Shown here: positions 9,250 through 19,158 of the stretch, one piece after another | Position numbering within the stretch: position 1 is the first letter of the stretch | How the letters are laid out: the number at the start of each line of letters is the position of its first letter | DNA from: Cutibacterium modestum | Lineage (GTDB): Bacteria > Actinomycetota > Actinomycetes > Propionibacteriales > Propionibacteriaceae | NCBI RefSeq assembly: GCF_008326345.1 | Contig: NZ_BJEN01000004.1 | Location: 186,001-250,000 of the forward strand | Reading direction: 5' to 3' | Length of the DNA: 64,000 nt | Notes under the pieces: model-generated | Database searches by the model: none | What the model was told of the DNA's origin: nothing | The model's input: only the letters and a program-made list of their open reading frames with translations | Program-made: the position numbers and the translations under genes

Positions 9250-10249
9250 CGCAGAGCACAGCCCGGTTCCTTGCCTGGCTGTTGGAAACGTCGCGGCAGC
9301 CGGCCGATGGGGCGGCCAGCGCGCGGGGGTTTAGAGCGGCAACCTGGTGGTGCTGGAACACTGAGGTGCCGCAGCCTGCCACTACCGGTGAGGTCTTGGA
9401 CGTGGTGATGTGTGATGGCACCTACCTCCAGGGCTGGTGCGTGCTGATCGCGTTCGATGGCGGGCACGTGCTGGGCTGGCAGTGGGTGCGAACGGGAAAG
9501 TCGCATGGGTTGCGTTACTGGAGCGGATCCCGGCCCCGGAGGTGGTCGGGATCGGCGCGGCCGTGTCCGAGTGCTGGCCTTCCACGCGCATCCAACGCTG
9601 CTACTTCCACATCTTCGAGAGTATCACCAGACACCTGACGATGCGGCCTCGGCTGGAGGCTGGCAAGGAGCTCCGCGCGCTCACACGCGCGCTGATGCAG
9701 GTCTTGGACCTGGATCAAGCGACTGCGTGGCTGGTCGAGTACGCGGCCTGGGAGTCGCGTTGGGAGACGTTCTTAACGCATCCACGTACGCCGGCAAGCA
9801 TCGCGAGCGGCCGCCGGGACTGGGCGAGACTGCCACGTAGTGATGCACCCACCGCGAACTGCGCAAGTGCCAAACCTTGCTGCGAGGGTTGATCCGGCGG
9901 CGTGAGCTGTTCGTCTGGCTCGAAAAGTCCCCGACACGCCCTCGGACGACCTCACCGTTGGAGGGCGGCCCGAAGCAAGGCCATCAAGGACCTCCTGCGG
10001 GCCCATCGAGGCATGTCCGAAGACCTCGTCCGTCGCGCAGTCAACTGACTGCTCAACCAGCTCTCCTGTAAGCCCCACGATCCCTGGAGCTTGGCCCAGC
10101 CAAGAGCCCTGGAACCCGCCCCGAAGCCACCCCACGTCGGGGTTACAGAGTCCCTCGGACCATAGCCCGACACCAACTTCTCCTGGGAAGATGGCAACGG
10201 CATCCAATGAGGCCGGGCAGGCCGACACCAACCATGACACGCTCACCCC

Positions 10250-10273
10250 ATACACACATTTGTGCCTATAACC
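10250..10273 (+). repeat. Right copy of 24-bp direct repeat
   Basis: It differs from the left copy at one position. It may be a second transposase start left by recombination, or a duplication bounding the remnant. Nothing that follows it resembles a second transposase. Confidence 0.6.
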
Positions 10274-10314
10274 TCAACCTGCAAAGGGGTTGCGTTCATA
10301 GGGCTATACCGGGG

Positions 10315-11103
10315 CTAAGTGGGGATGACTCGCGTGTAGCCGTCTGGGAGATATTGATCCACCGTCCGGAAGGCCGTCGCGGAAACCTTTGCCATGTGCT
10401 CCGGCGTCATCCGTGCAGCAGGAGCTGTGATAGATAACGCGACGATATCTCCGTCTGGAAGAGTAATGGGGATGCCAATGCAAGCGACGTCAGGCTCGTT
10501 TTCCTCAATTTCTCGAGACCAGCCGACGTGTTTGGCTCGCTCCACTTCTCTCGTGAAATGATCAAGCGCCGATCTTCTATGCTCGACAAAATCTGGAAGG
10601 TATGCGCCAAGTGACGCTGGTTCAATAGCGCGGCCAGCCAGGATCGATCGCCCTAACGCTGTGGTGTAAGCGTACGTAGTTAGGCCAATCCGTGAACGAA
10701 CGGCGATAGCACGATCGGGCTCAATCTTGTCGAGGTAGCGGACGCGATCGCCGGAGAGCGTCCCGAGGTGAATGAGTTCGTGAGCGGAACCCGAGAGCGC
10801 GGCAAGCACGGGTTGCAGATCGCGGCGCAACATCGCATCTTGCGGAAAGTGATGATGAAGAGAAAGAGCGGCTGCGCCAAGCGAGTAGTTTCCGTTGTTG
10901 CTATGTTGGACAGCGAAACCTCTTAACTTCATCGTATGGAGGACACGGTAAATAGTCGACTTGTTCGAAGCCAATGCTTGAGAGAGCTCAGTGAGTGAGA
11001 TCCCGTCAGGACCGGATTCTGCAAGAGTAGTTAGGACTGAGAGAGCTCGATCAATCGCAGCAATTGGTGCTGGAGCTGTTGAACTTGCCTCGGAATTTTG
11101 CAT
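10315..11103 (-). CDS. IclR-family transcriptional regulator
   Basis: A 262-residue regulator with an N-terminal winged helix (LSVLTTLAESG, LTELSQALASNKSTIYRVLH) and a C-terminal IclR effector domain (YLDKIEP, TALGRSILAG, GIPITLPDGDIVALSI). The start at 11103 (MQNSEASS) is preferred over one 13 residues upstream. No Shine-Dalgarno sequence is visible there, but TATTAT lies seven bases before the ATG, so the message may be leaderless. KdgR-type IclR proteins control ketodeoxygluconate genes. With the kdgK operon downstream on the same strand that is the likely job, although an IS remnant now lies between them. Confidence 0.88.
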   Translation of the reverse strand: MQNSEASSTAPAPIAAIDRALSVLTTLAESGPDGISLTELSQALASNKSTIYRVLHTMKLRGFAVQHSNNGNYSLGAAALSLHHHFPQDAMLRRDLQPVLAALSGSAHELIHLGTLSGDRVRYLDKIEPDRAIAVRSRIGLTTYAYTTALGRSILAGRAIEPASLGAYLPDFVEHRRSALDHFTREVERAKHVGWSREIEENEPDVACIGIPITLPDGDIVALSITAPAARMTPEHMAKVSATAFRTVDQYLPDGYTRVIPT

Positions 11104-12250
11104 GAATAAATAATAGCACAGACGGTGCGTTCTCTTGCACATGTCGGTGTGTGGCTATCGCTAAATCATTTTCGGTCTTAGAAATATTTTGCGTGCGCTG
11201 GTGTGGGTAGGAATTTGATCTCGGAGGTGTAATTAATACCGTTTTAGATCTGCATTTATCAGGATTTAAATTTCTATGCCACTGGCGCGTGGTATTTCGT
11301 CGTGAGTACACAACTTCGCCTGGGGCGTTTTTTCAGTATTGATCCAATGCCATAATTCAGTGCTATTGATTTAATCCTACTATCCTAATAATGCTCATCT
11401 AACTCAGGATCATGGCGCTTCAGATCAGCTCTGAAGAAACTTGTGCTTGACAACATGATGACGGTTAACGCTTGTAAGTAAGTTGCCAGAAACTGTTGCT
11501 AAGTGATGTGCTGCTGGGGCTATTAAATTGGTGGTAATTGTTCATTTTGGTCGAATTTACTGTCTGTTTTCGTGGGGACAGAAGGCCTCATCGTGAACGT
11601 GTGATTCGAGCACTGCACCTATCGGGTAATACTCGTTGGCGAGTGGGTTTTTGACGCAGGAAACGATGATTAATCAGAACCTGGTGGGTGTCGATCTTGG
11701 TAGAATAGTGGTGCATCAGGGCATGACTTTTCTCCGCTTGGGCGGGAGTAACGTTATGGTGTCCAGTTGACGAAATATTAGAGCATGAATGTGATCGGGA
11801 GGTGTAATTGTGAGTGAATGAGAGATTATAGTTTGAATTTGGGTGGGTTCGGTATCGGTTTTTATTAAAGCTAGGTTTTTGCAGTCGGTTGATTAGCTGT
11901 GGCAGTTGGATTTTCTGCTTGATCCTCGACGTTAATGTACCGGTTGTGAGATGCCGGTTTTGTTGGATGCTGGTGTCCTGATAGGTAAACGTAATGATCT
12001 GTTACATGGTCAGTATCTCGATTTGGGGTTTTGTAGAATTTCTATGTGATGAATGCGTTGTGTGGGTCTGGTTTGACTGTTTGACGAGGGTGCTGACTTG
12101 TTTCGGATGGATATTCTTTAACATTACTTGAGTGATGTGAGGTTTCGCATGGTTCGTCTGAAATTGAAAGAACGGTTCGCCCTGTCCTGTTGGCTCATGT
12201 CAGGATCTCCGCTTGTTGAGTTTGATCGGGGAGAAGTAGACGGCTTTTTG
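11104..12250. other. A+T-rich stretch without genes
   Basis: About 1.1 kb between the IclR gene and the ISL3 element. It is visibly richer in A and T than the rest of the window and has no credible reading frame on either strand. It must contain the promoter of the regulator gene at its left edge. Otherwise I see nothing in it. It may be the eroded remains of acquired DNA. Confidence 0.5.
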
Positions 12251-13516
12251 GGCTCTTTACAATCGAGGGTGTAGCTAGGGCCTGAACCCGTCTGCCTCGA
12301 GTAGCGATCTGGCGATGTAGTGGGTGAGATTCCGGAAGCCCAGCGCGGTTTCGCGGAAGTGTTCGAGTCGGCCGTTGATCGCCTCAGTGGGGCCGTTGCT
12401 GGACTCATCGTGGTCGAAGAACGCCAAGACGTCACCGCGGCGCATGGTCAGGGCGCGGTCGAGCTTGCAGACCTCGACTAGGCTGGTGGGAGATGCTGAT
12501 CCGAGTGAGTCGATCAGGCTGATCATGGTCTCCCTGCCTTGTGCTCTCGTACTGGCACGATAGGGGGTGATCATGCGCTGGTAGACCGCCCACGTGGCCT
12601 CGACCTGGACACGATGCCGACACAGATTGAGCGCGTTACCGACCAGGCGGATCGTGGGGAAAGGGTCCATCACGGCGGTGGCCTTGTGAGATCTCCTCGC
12701 TGGCGGCGGTTTTGAAGCCGGTGAACCCGTCCATCGCGACGATCTTCACCCCGTCTGGCCATGTTGGGGGCTGTGACGCGAGCCAGGTCTTGAAGGCTTG
12801 TTTTGAACGCCCCTCGACCATTGCGAGTAACCGGGCCGGTCCGGTGTCAGTACTGGCGGGGGTCAGGTCGATGACCACTGTGACGTACTTGTCGCCGCGG
12901 CGGATATGCCGCCAGTCATGCTAGTCGACCCCGACGACGGTGACATTATCGAGGCGGCCGGGCGGTCGATCAGGACTCGTCTACCCTCAGTCAGGACCAC
13001 TTCGTTGGCCGTGTTCCAGGCGACCCTCAACGCCGTCGTGATGCGGGACATGAATAGGTGGTAACGCTCACCGCAATGCTCCTTGTGACAGGCACGAGCA
13101 CGGCTGCGCCGCGCTCGACAAGTCCTGACGCCACACATCCCGCAGTCGGTGCATTGGTAACGACGGAGCCGGACTTGCAGGATGGTGGGTCGCCACCCGA
13201 ACGGAACATGAGCTAACTTGCGGACTCCACTGTCGCGGAGTTGGCCAGGACAGCCGCAACGGTGGCACCAGTCGTTCGGCTCGGTCGGGCGACACAACAA
13301 GGCGGCTAGCTCGGGCTCGAAGTGTTGACCCGTGAGCGTCAGGCCGAGGTCGTCAAGGCGGCAAAACGTGGTCAGGTCAGGCGTGGTAAAGGTAGCGTGG
13401 TCCATGTCGAGGTCTTTGACGATGGCTGTGTAGGAACCTCCATTATTCCAAGGATCTCGGCTTGTATCCGGGCATGGGGTTCAATTACCGATCCACACCC
13501 TCATCTGTAAAGAGCC
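12251..13516 (-). mobile_element. ISL3-family insertion sequence with inverted repeats, inactive
   Basis: The terminal inverted repeats are visible. The left end at 12251-12274 begins GGCTCTTTACAATCGAGGGT. The right end at 13493-13516 reads, on the complement, GGCTCTTTACAGATGAGGGT. The 24-base arms differ at about four positions. The 1266-bp span matches the size of ISL3 elements, and the transposase between is broken. No clear 8-bp target duplication is left. Confidence 0.8.
12275..13405 (-). pseudogene. ISL3-family transposase, multiply frameshifted
   Basis: From the start near 13405 the first piece has the N-terminal zinc-finger pattern of ISL3 transposases (CHRCGCPGQL, then CTDCGMCGVRTC) and RRVLIDRP. 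The central catalytic piece around 12870-12690 reads TWPDGVKIVAMDGFTGFKTA, with the conserved Asp. The third piece (12673-12275) has HDESSNGPTEAINGRLEHFR, carrying the conserved Glu region, and ends TGFRNLTHYIARSLLEADG-like. At least two frame changes and an in-frame stop separate the pieces, so no active transposase can be made. Confidence 0.8.
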
Positions 13517-13519
13517 GAT

Positions 13520-14259
13520 TTGGGCTTGGCGATAATCCCGGAAAACCTCCTCTGGACTTTTAAGATAATTCCTGATCGCATGCTCTTGTTCATTCTTCTT
13601 GTGGGGATCATCCTGATCCTCGACAATTCCTTGCGATGGGAACTGATCCGCACGGGTCTACTGCTGGTTATATTTCTAGCGGTAAAATGCGCAGGTGTCG
13701 TTCTGGCGGGTTTTCTCTGGTTCAACCTTCCTACTTCGAAATCCGCAGCTTACAAGATCCAGTGCTGCTGATATATCCCAGCCTACTGGTTTTCTCTAGT
13801 GGGGTTATTTATTCTTCAAAAAGAGGTCTCAGGAGACGCGAAGGAACTCTCGACAGCGAATGGAACCCTGTTCTCGTATTCGTAGTGTGGGGTAGGATCT
13901 ATTGCAGCATCTTCGAAATTCCTTCCCGGCTGCTTGTTGATGCTGGAACACTATTAGCAATTGCTCTCATAGTAGGAGTGTTTCTCTTGGGGTCTTTGAT
14001 ATTGCTATTTGATTCTCCGCGGCGATGGACTCAAGTGAGCATTAAAACTCTCTTGGTGAGTCTTGTTTCTACAGCTGTCGCATCCTCTATAATTTCAGCT
14101 TCCTATAATTTTTCTCGCGATCTCGGGAGAGAAAAGATCTATATTGATGACTGGAAAGAGAGCTTGATTGTCGGCTCGATTCCGTGGGCGTCTATGCAGC
14201 GGCGGGATTTTTGTTTGAGTAACCCGTACCGTCGCGCTGGTGATAATTTTAGTAGATGA
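13520..14259 (+). pseudogene. Unknown integral membrane protein, probably frameshifted
   Basis: I do not recognise a family. Two overlapping frames together give one membrane protein. The first has hydrophobic segments MLLFILLVGIILIL and LLLVIFLAVKCAGVVLAGF. The second, from about 13720, has VLLIYPSLLVFSSGVIY, TLLAIALIVGVFLLGSLILL and VSLVSTAVASSIISA, then a short hydrophilic tail ending near 14259. About five membrane segments result. It begins four bases outside the ISL3 right end, so its own 5' region may have been replaced by the element. Base composition is A+T-rich compared with the core genes, suggesting acquisition. Confidence 0.45.
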
Positions 14260-14456
14260 ACTCAGAATGCTCCTGGCATGCGTTTTTCTTTACATTGTCT
14301 TTGATTTTCATATCCGAGAGGCTGAGAGCCTCATCGTAGCCGTCGCCAAGAAGCATGAAGATTCATAATGCATGACTCCGACGGGATCACCGCCGGGGTC
14401 ATGGGTTCGTCAGCCCTGGTCAGGGTACGGACAGAGGATCAAAGCACGGTTTCGCG

Positions 14457-15160
14457 TCAGGAGTGCTGGGCTCGCAACCTCTTGGCCGCCTTGACTGTGT
14501 TGCGCAGGGAAGCCACGGTTTCGTCATACTTTCGGGTCTTGAGGCCGCAGTCCGGGTTGACTCACAACTAGTCTGGGTCAAGCACGTGAATGGCGGCCCC
14601 AGTAGGTCGTCGATCTCGTCAGTAGGGGGACGCGAGGGGAGTGAATGTCCCACATACCGGGCCCCAGGTCGTGCGTGAAGGCGTGCTCCTCGAGGGGTCC
14701 TCAGTAGCTCCATCTTCGAGCGGGCCGCCTCCACGGAGGTGACGGCGTCGTCGAAACGCTCGAAGACGCCGTACCCCTCGACGGTCGGCTTCGACAAGGC
14801 CAGCCAGGTGACGGGGCCGACGACTGGGTGCATGGACAGACCGTGGTCCTTCAACCGGGCCAGGCGCTCGACGAGGTGACGGTCGGCCAGCTCGATCGTC
14901 GTGTCCGGGCCGATTTTGGGGACGATGTAGTGGTAGTTGGTGCCGAAGTACTTCGTCATTTCGGCAGCCGGACGAGTGGCGTCGCCTCGTGCCATGGAAA
15001 AGTACAGCTCTAAGTCTTCCAACCCCGCGAACCGCTGCGGAGCTGCCCCGAGTAGGGCAGTGGTATCCAAGACCACTGGCTCGTATAGCGACATCGAATC
15101 GGTGTAAGGAGCCTTCACACCTCCCTCACGCTGAGCTTCGACGGTGGCAAGGGCTTTACC
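14457..15160 (-). pseudogene. metE: Cobalamin-independent methionine synthase, N- and C-terminal remnants
   Basis: The proximal part reads EPVVLDTTALLGAAPQRF, MARGDATRPAAEMTKYFGT and VVGPVTWLALSKP, all from the N-terminal folate domain of MetE. After about residue 190 the frame jumps to the extreme C-terminus: GPGMWDIHSPRVP and DEIDDLLG, then an in-frame stop, then [20 protein letters not shown] ending at the TGA at 14457-14459. Roughly 500 internal residues, including most of the zinc/homocysteine domain, are deleted. The first hundred residues are missing too. The enzyme transfers a methyl group from methyltetrahydrofolate to homocysteine; this copy cannot work. Confidence 0.85.
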
Positions 15161-15473
15161 TGGCGTTCGACGTCGATCAGGTCGTCAGCCGACGACGTAC
15201 CGACCCAAAACGGTTTAATGCCTTCTTGAGTTTACGATGTGCGCCGATTGTGGGTAACCGGCGATGGTGGATGATTGAGTGTTCGTCATGGCTTCCTCGG
15301 GTTGATCCGGGCGAGGTATACAGATAACAAGAAATATGGACGAAGGCGGGGCAGTTGCATAAGACTGTCCGCCCTGCGGGGACAACGAGGGAATTGATTG
15401 CAGGGGAGCTGTGTTGGGCCAATCAGCGACGCTGAATCACAGGCATCGTCACTGTTCGAAGAGAGGATAAATC
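15161..15473. other. Gap upstream of the HEAT-repeat gene
   Basis: About 310 bases with no recognisable gene. It must contain the promoter of the HEAT-repeat gene. I could not pick a convincing promoter by eye. Confidence 0.4.
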
Positions 15474-16214
15474 ATGAGCGGGAGCTCCGTGGAGGAGGTC
15501 TTGGTAGTTGCTCACAATGGCGACGTCATGATGCGTCAAAAAGCGGCCTTGTGGTTAGGGGCTAACGCTCCGGCGGAAGCCGGTCGAGCCATCGTCGATC
15601 TGTTGGTTTCCGAGGTTGACGACGCCGTCATCGAAACCCTGACATGGGCAGCGGTCGCGGCAAGGTCCCATTCGACTAAGACCATCGTTGAGGCTCTCGA
15701 ACGAGACGACCTCGATGAGGTCACCACAACGCGGCTGCTGCACGCTTTGAGCAAGCTCGAAGCTCCCACTACCGTCGAGGTAGTGCGTCGGTTTGCCAAT
15801 GATCAGCGCCCAATAGTTGCGGCAAAGGCGTGGTGGGCTTTGGCTCGTATTGGTGCGCCCGAGACCTTGGCTGATATTACTGACCATCTTGGTGTGAGTA
15901 GCCCTGACCAGCGTGAGGCACTTATCAGGGCCTTGGTGCAGTGGGGGCCGTCTGCTGTTGAGGAACTATCCGATGATGATTCAGTAGCTCGAAGCCAGGC
16001 TGCCGAGGCGTTGATACGCATCGCGGATCCGGACGCTCGTGGCGTGATGCCACGTCGCGACCACCAAGTCGAGGCAGGGGTTGAGCAGGCTCTCGAGGCC
16101 TTGCGCAACGCAGAAGCTCACGAGGTTGACGACGTGTTATTGCTGTTGGCTGACGATCCTCATGGTGGTCCGTTGGAGGTCATTGTAACAGACCTCATGG
16201 AAGCAAGGTCATAA
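15474..16214 (+). CDS. HEAT-repeat protein of unknown function
   Basis: A 246-residue, probably cytoplasmic protein made of tandem alpha-helical repeats of HEAT/PBS-lyase type. Repeating units include RQKAALWLGANAPAEAGRAI, VAAKAWWALARIGAPETL and ARSQAAEALIRIADPDARG, each about 30 residues apart. The tail is acidic. The ATG has a GAGAGGA ribosome binding site eight bases upstream. Such proteins usually serve as protein-binding scaffolds, and no enzymatic motif is seen. It stands alone between remnants of metE and of a surface-protein gene and appears intact. Confidence 0.75.
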   Translation: MSGSSVEEVLVVAHNGDVMMRQKAALWLGANAPAEAGRAIVDLLVSEVDDAVIETLTWAAVAARSHSTKTIVEALERDDLDEVTTTRLLHALSKLEAPTTVEVVRRFANDQRPIVAAKAWWALARIGAPETLADITDHLGVSSPDQREALIRALVQWGPSAVEELSDDDSVARSQAAEALIRIADPDARGVMPRRDHQVEAGVEQALEALRNAEAHEVDDVLLLLADDPHGGPLEVIVTDLMEARS

Positions 16215-16311
16215 GTTCGAAAAGTATTGACAAGCCCTCTCCGGGCATGCAGGTGAGGCCGACACGTCCGGAGTCAGGGCAGCGCCTAGAAGATAGGAAA
16301 AGGTTGACGAT

Positions 16312-17458
16312 TTACTGGCCGGTCTTAGGTAAGGCGATGGGTTTGCGTTTGGGTCGGGCGCTGGTGTTGACATCGACCTTGCCACGATGTGGTGCGTCAG
16401 TATTTACCCTGTTACTGCCCGCGGTGCCTTTTTCAGGCTGAGGAGCAGCTGGTTGCGGACTATTCAGCTGAGGCTTGTCCTCGTTGATGGGTGCGGAGCC
16501 CACGTGGGGGATGACGCGGTCGTTGGTTTTTACAGAGATAAAAAGCTCGCCACTTTCTGGGTTCCATGTGTGTGAGGGTATAGGGGCGGGTGACGCCGGG
16601 TTCGGGCTGTACCGTGATCTTTGGCTCTTGGGTGGCGTTGCTGTGGAGGGGAGTGACATAGTTCGCACATCGCGGTCGGCTAGGTCAGACACTCGTTGGC
16701 CGGTTACGGTGATGACGCGATCCTCGGCGTCGGTTTTCACAGTGTTTCCTCGGAGGACGACGGCGATATTATCCAGGATGCATTTCTGGATTCTTTCTTT
16801 GTCGAAATCATCGGTTGGGGCTACACCGTAGAGGGTGCGGTGGTAAACACCGCGTAGGTCGAGTCGGTAAGTGTCGAGTCGGATTGTGAGCGCTTGGGGT
16901 GATTCGGTGATGGTGGCATTGGTGTGGCTTAGTTCGGAGATTTTAACGCGATCGAATGGTCCGGTTTTGGGGATGAATGTTGCGTGGGCTTGGTATTTGT
17001 CGGGCTGATTGTAGTTTGTCCAGAACCAGGTGCCTTTGGGTGTAGGAGACCCACGTGTTTTCGGATTCGGTGACTGGCGGGTAAAGCTTGTTGAGGATGC
17101 TGTTTTGGCCTTCAGTGTCGGGGCTGGTGAGCACGCTGGCTTGTGGGCTGAGGCGTTTAGTGAAGGTGTTGATGTCGGATTGTTTTACGCCGGTCGGTGG
17201 GTAGGGGATGATGCCGTAGCGTCCGGTAGCCGGCATGGAATCGGAGTGGCTCCAATCCCAGCTTTTGGGATGGTAAGAGCCACGGAATACTGCTGTGGTG
17301 GTGGCGTTGATTTCGTCGCGTGAGGGTATTTTTACGGTTCCGGTTACGAGGTCGCGGAAGGTGGGGTAGAGGGAGAATTGGGCTGGAGCTAGGCGATGGC
17401 CGCGGCATGCTTGGGTAAACCAGGATGCCTCAGTAAGGAAGGCGCATGCTCCTTGAGC
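16312..17458 (-). pseudogene. LPXTG-type surface protein, truncated at both ends and frameshifted
   Basis: The frame read from 17458 (ACAFLTEASWFTQACRGH, then FSLYPTFRDLVTGTVKIPS and YGIIPYPPTGVKQSDINTF) shifts near 17045. It continues through TYRLDLRGVYHRTLYG to a proline-rich region (SPNPASPAPIPS, LNSPQPAAPQPEKG) and ends PIALPKTGQ followed at once by TAA. LPKTG is a sortase recognition motif, but the membrane helix and basic tail that must follow are missing. The 5' part is cut off exactly where the IS256-type element begins. The family is otherwise unknown to me. It would have been a wall-anchored protein; now it has no signal peptide and no anchor. Confidence 0.6.
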
Positions 17459-18790
17459 CTGTCAAGTTGTTTGTGTAGGCGGGGTCATAGGTAGGGGGTG
17501 ATTCGGTCGGGGTAGGCCGCGGCGAGTTGGGTGAGGGCTTGTTTCCAGTTCGTGATGATCTGGCCCTCGTCGAGCCGGCCTTGGGCTTTGCGCTGGTTCG
17601 CGGGTTTGCCGCGGTCTGCTGTTCGTTTGTCCTTGATATTGCAGATCGCCAACCATAGCAGCTTGACCGCCGCGTCGGTGGAGGGGAAACGGCCGCGGTT
17701 CTTGGTGACCTTCTGCAGCTGGTAGTTCAGTGATTCGATCGCGTTGGTTGTGTAGATGACTTTCGGCAGCATGGGTGGGAACTGGATAAACGGAACGAAC
17801 CGATCTCATGAGTTCTTCCAGGCCGCCACTGCCGGGGGTACGTCGTGCCGAGTTGCGAGGTCTCGAACTCGACCACTGCCTTGCGCGTGGCCTTCTCTTT
17901 GGGTGCGGTGTAGATCGGTTTCAGCGTGGCGGCAACCTTTCTGCGGTCCTGGTAGGCCACGAACCGCGTCGCAGTCCGGGTCAGGTGGACTACGCAGGTC
18001 TGGATCATCGAGTCCGGCCAGGTCGCCTCGGGCAGGCCGGTGAGCCCGTCGCAGCACACGATCAGCACGTCCCGCACCCCGCGGTCGGCCAGGTCGGCGC
18101 AGACATGAGCCCAAACGCCGACCCCTCGGTGTCGTGGACCCAGATCTCCAGCACGCGCTTGACTCCGTCGAGGTCGACGCCGACCGCGATATGGGCAGCA
18201 CGGTTGATGACCTGGTTGTTCTGGCGGATCTTGATCCGGATCGCGTCGAGGTAGAACCGGGTAGGATTCCTCCAGCACCGCGTTGGTGATGTTTGAGGTC
18301 GTCTCGTGGGATGGGTCGGTGTTGAGCGTGGAGGCCGGGTGATGTTGAACGTCCCGGATCGTCATCCCACCGGCATACAGCGGAGGATCATGTCGTTTAG
18401 GCCGCCCAGGCGCGGAGTGAACGACCCCTCCCGGTCCCTGGGGACCTCCAGCCGGATGGGTCCGACCTCGGACTCCACCGTCTTCGGTGTCGTCCCGTTG
18501 AGAATTCGGGTGTTCAGCGGTGTTGGCAGAGCCTCTTCTCGTAGCCCGGATGGCTAGTCAACATCAGCCTGCAAGTCCTGCTTCAACGCGGCCTTGACCA
18601 GCACGGGCACGAACCCGCCATCACCGGTCAGCTCCATCTGACCCCCGTCGATCTGCGCGAACAACGCGTCAAGCAGCCCTCAACTGCTCGACCAGGTCCT
18701 GACCCGAAAGCCTTCCTGGTGTCTTCTCGTCAGTCATCGTCATGAGTCCTACCGTTCGTCTCGGTACGACTTACACAGACAATCTGACAC
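17459..18790 (-). mobile_element. IS256-family insertion sequence, degenerate
   Basis: The ends match as inverted repeats. The left end at 17459-17480 reads CTGTCAAGTTGTTTGTGTAG. The right end on the complement (18768-18790) reads GTGTCAGATTGTCTGTGTAA. The 1332-bp length fits IS256 elements. CCTTGAG at 17451 and CCCTGAG at 18792 may be the worn target-site duplication. The transposase inside is broken. Its left end interrupts the LPXTG protein gene. Confidence 0.8.
17485..18743 (-). pseudogene. IS256-family (mutator-type) transposase, multiply broken
   Basis: The start at 18743 gives MTMTDEKTPGRLSGQDLVEQ and reaches a stop about 20 codons on. One frame over, DALFAQIDGGQMELTGDGG and VPVLVKAALKQDLQADV follow. 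Then come a stop, ILNGTTPKTVESEVGPIRLE, and DGLTGLPEATWPDSMIQTCV with the second catalytic Asp region. The end is VIYTTNAIESLNYQLQKVTK and NWKQALTQLAAAYPDRI. These are hallmark IS256 segments in the right order, so the original 400-residue enzyme is certain, and so is its inactivity. Confidence 0.85.
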
Positions 18791-18811
18791 GCCCTGAGTC
18801 AACGCGTGAAT

Positions 18812-18841
18812 TTGGGTTCTGAGGGATGAAGCGTATAGGAT
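18812..18841 (+). promoter_or_regulatory. Possible promoter of rpmB
   Basis: TTGGGT at 18812-18817 and TAGGAT at 18836-18841 are 18 bases apart, upstream of rpmB and just outside the IS256 end. It is a weak but plausible sigma-70-type promoter. I see no Zur-like palindrome. Confidence 0.3.
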
Positions 18842-18923
18842 CATTCAGTTCCCGAAGGAACCCCCGAACCCAACGATTGCGTCGGGTGCGCCTTGCACCC
18901 GGCCCTGAACAGGAGATCTCCCA

Positions 18924-19109
18924 GTGGCTGCTGTGTGTGACATCTGCGCCAAGCGCCCCGGTTTCGGACACAACGTCCCCTGGTCGAAGAAGAAGACCAA
19001 TCGCCGGTGGAGCCCGAATATTCAGCGCGTCCGTGTCGTCGAGAACGGCACGCACAAGCGCATGAACGTGTGCGCGTCGTGTCTCAAGGCTGGTCGAGTT
19101 AGCCGCTGA
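18924..19109 (+). CDS. rpmB: 50S ribosomal protein L28
   Basis: A 61-residue L28 with RPGFGHNVPWSKKKTNR and NIQRVRVVENG. It retains both Cys pairs (CDIC and CASC), so it is the zinc-binding C+ form rather than the zinc-free paralog. The GTG start at 18924 has AGGAGA upstream, the expected spacing, and gives the normal size. A hairpin terminator follows, so the gene is probably a single-gene unit before recG. Confidence 0.95.
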   Translation: MAAVCDICAKRPGFGHNVPWSKKKTNRRWSPNIQRVRVVENGTHKRMNVCASCLKAGRVSR

Positions 19110-19127
19110 GCACTGCCTTCGACGATG

Positions 19128-19153
19128 GAACCCGCCGGAAGGCGGGTTCTTTG
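19128..19153 (+). terminator. Intrinsic terminator after rpmB
   Basis: GAACCCGCC and GGCGGGTTC form a perfect nine-base-pair stem around GGAA, followed by TTTGTCGTT. It lies 18 bases after the rpmB stop and just before recG. Confidence 0.8.
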
Positions 19154-19158
19154 TCGTT

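Larger units (their letters stand above)
9226..10273 (+). mobile_element. IS1249-like (IS256 superfamily) insertion sequence remnant
   Basis: A transposase frame broken at least three times. The first part has WWCWNTE and DGTYLQGWCVLIA followed by HVLGWQW, the first catalytic-Asp region of IS1249-type transposases. After a shift near 9495 come VAWVALLERIPAPEVV and WPSTRIQRCYFHIFESITRH. Later pieces include LLRGLIRRRELFVWLEKSP, TTSPLEGG and AIKDLLRAHRGMSEDLVRRA, then a stop. Zinc-ribbon sequence normally found at the N-terminus is missing. The element separates the IclR gene from the eda-kdgK operon and is flanked by a 24-bp direct repeat. Confidence 0.75.
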
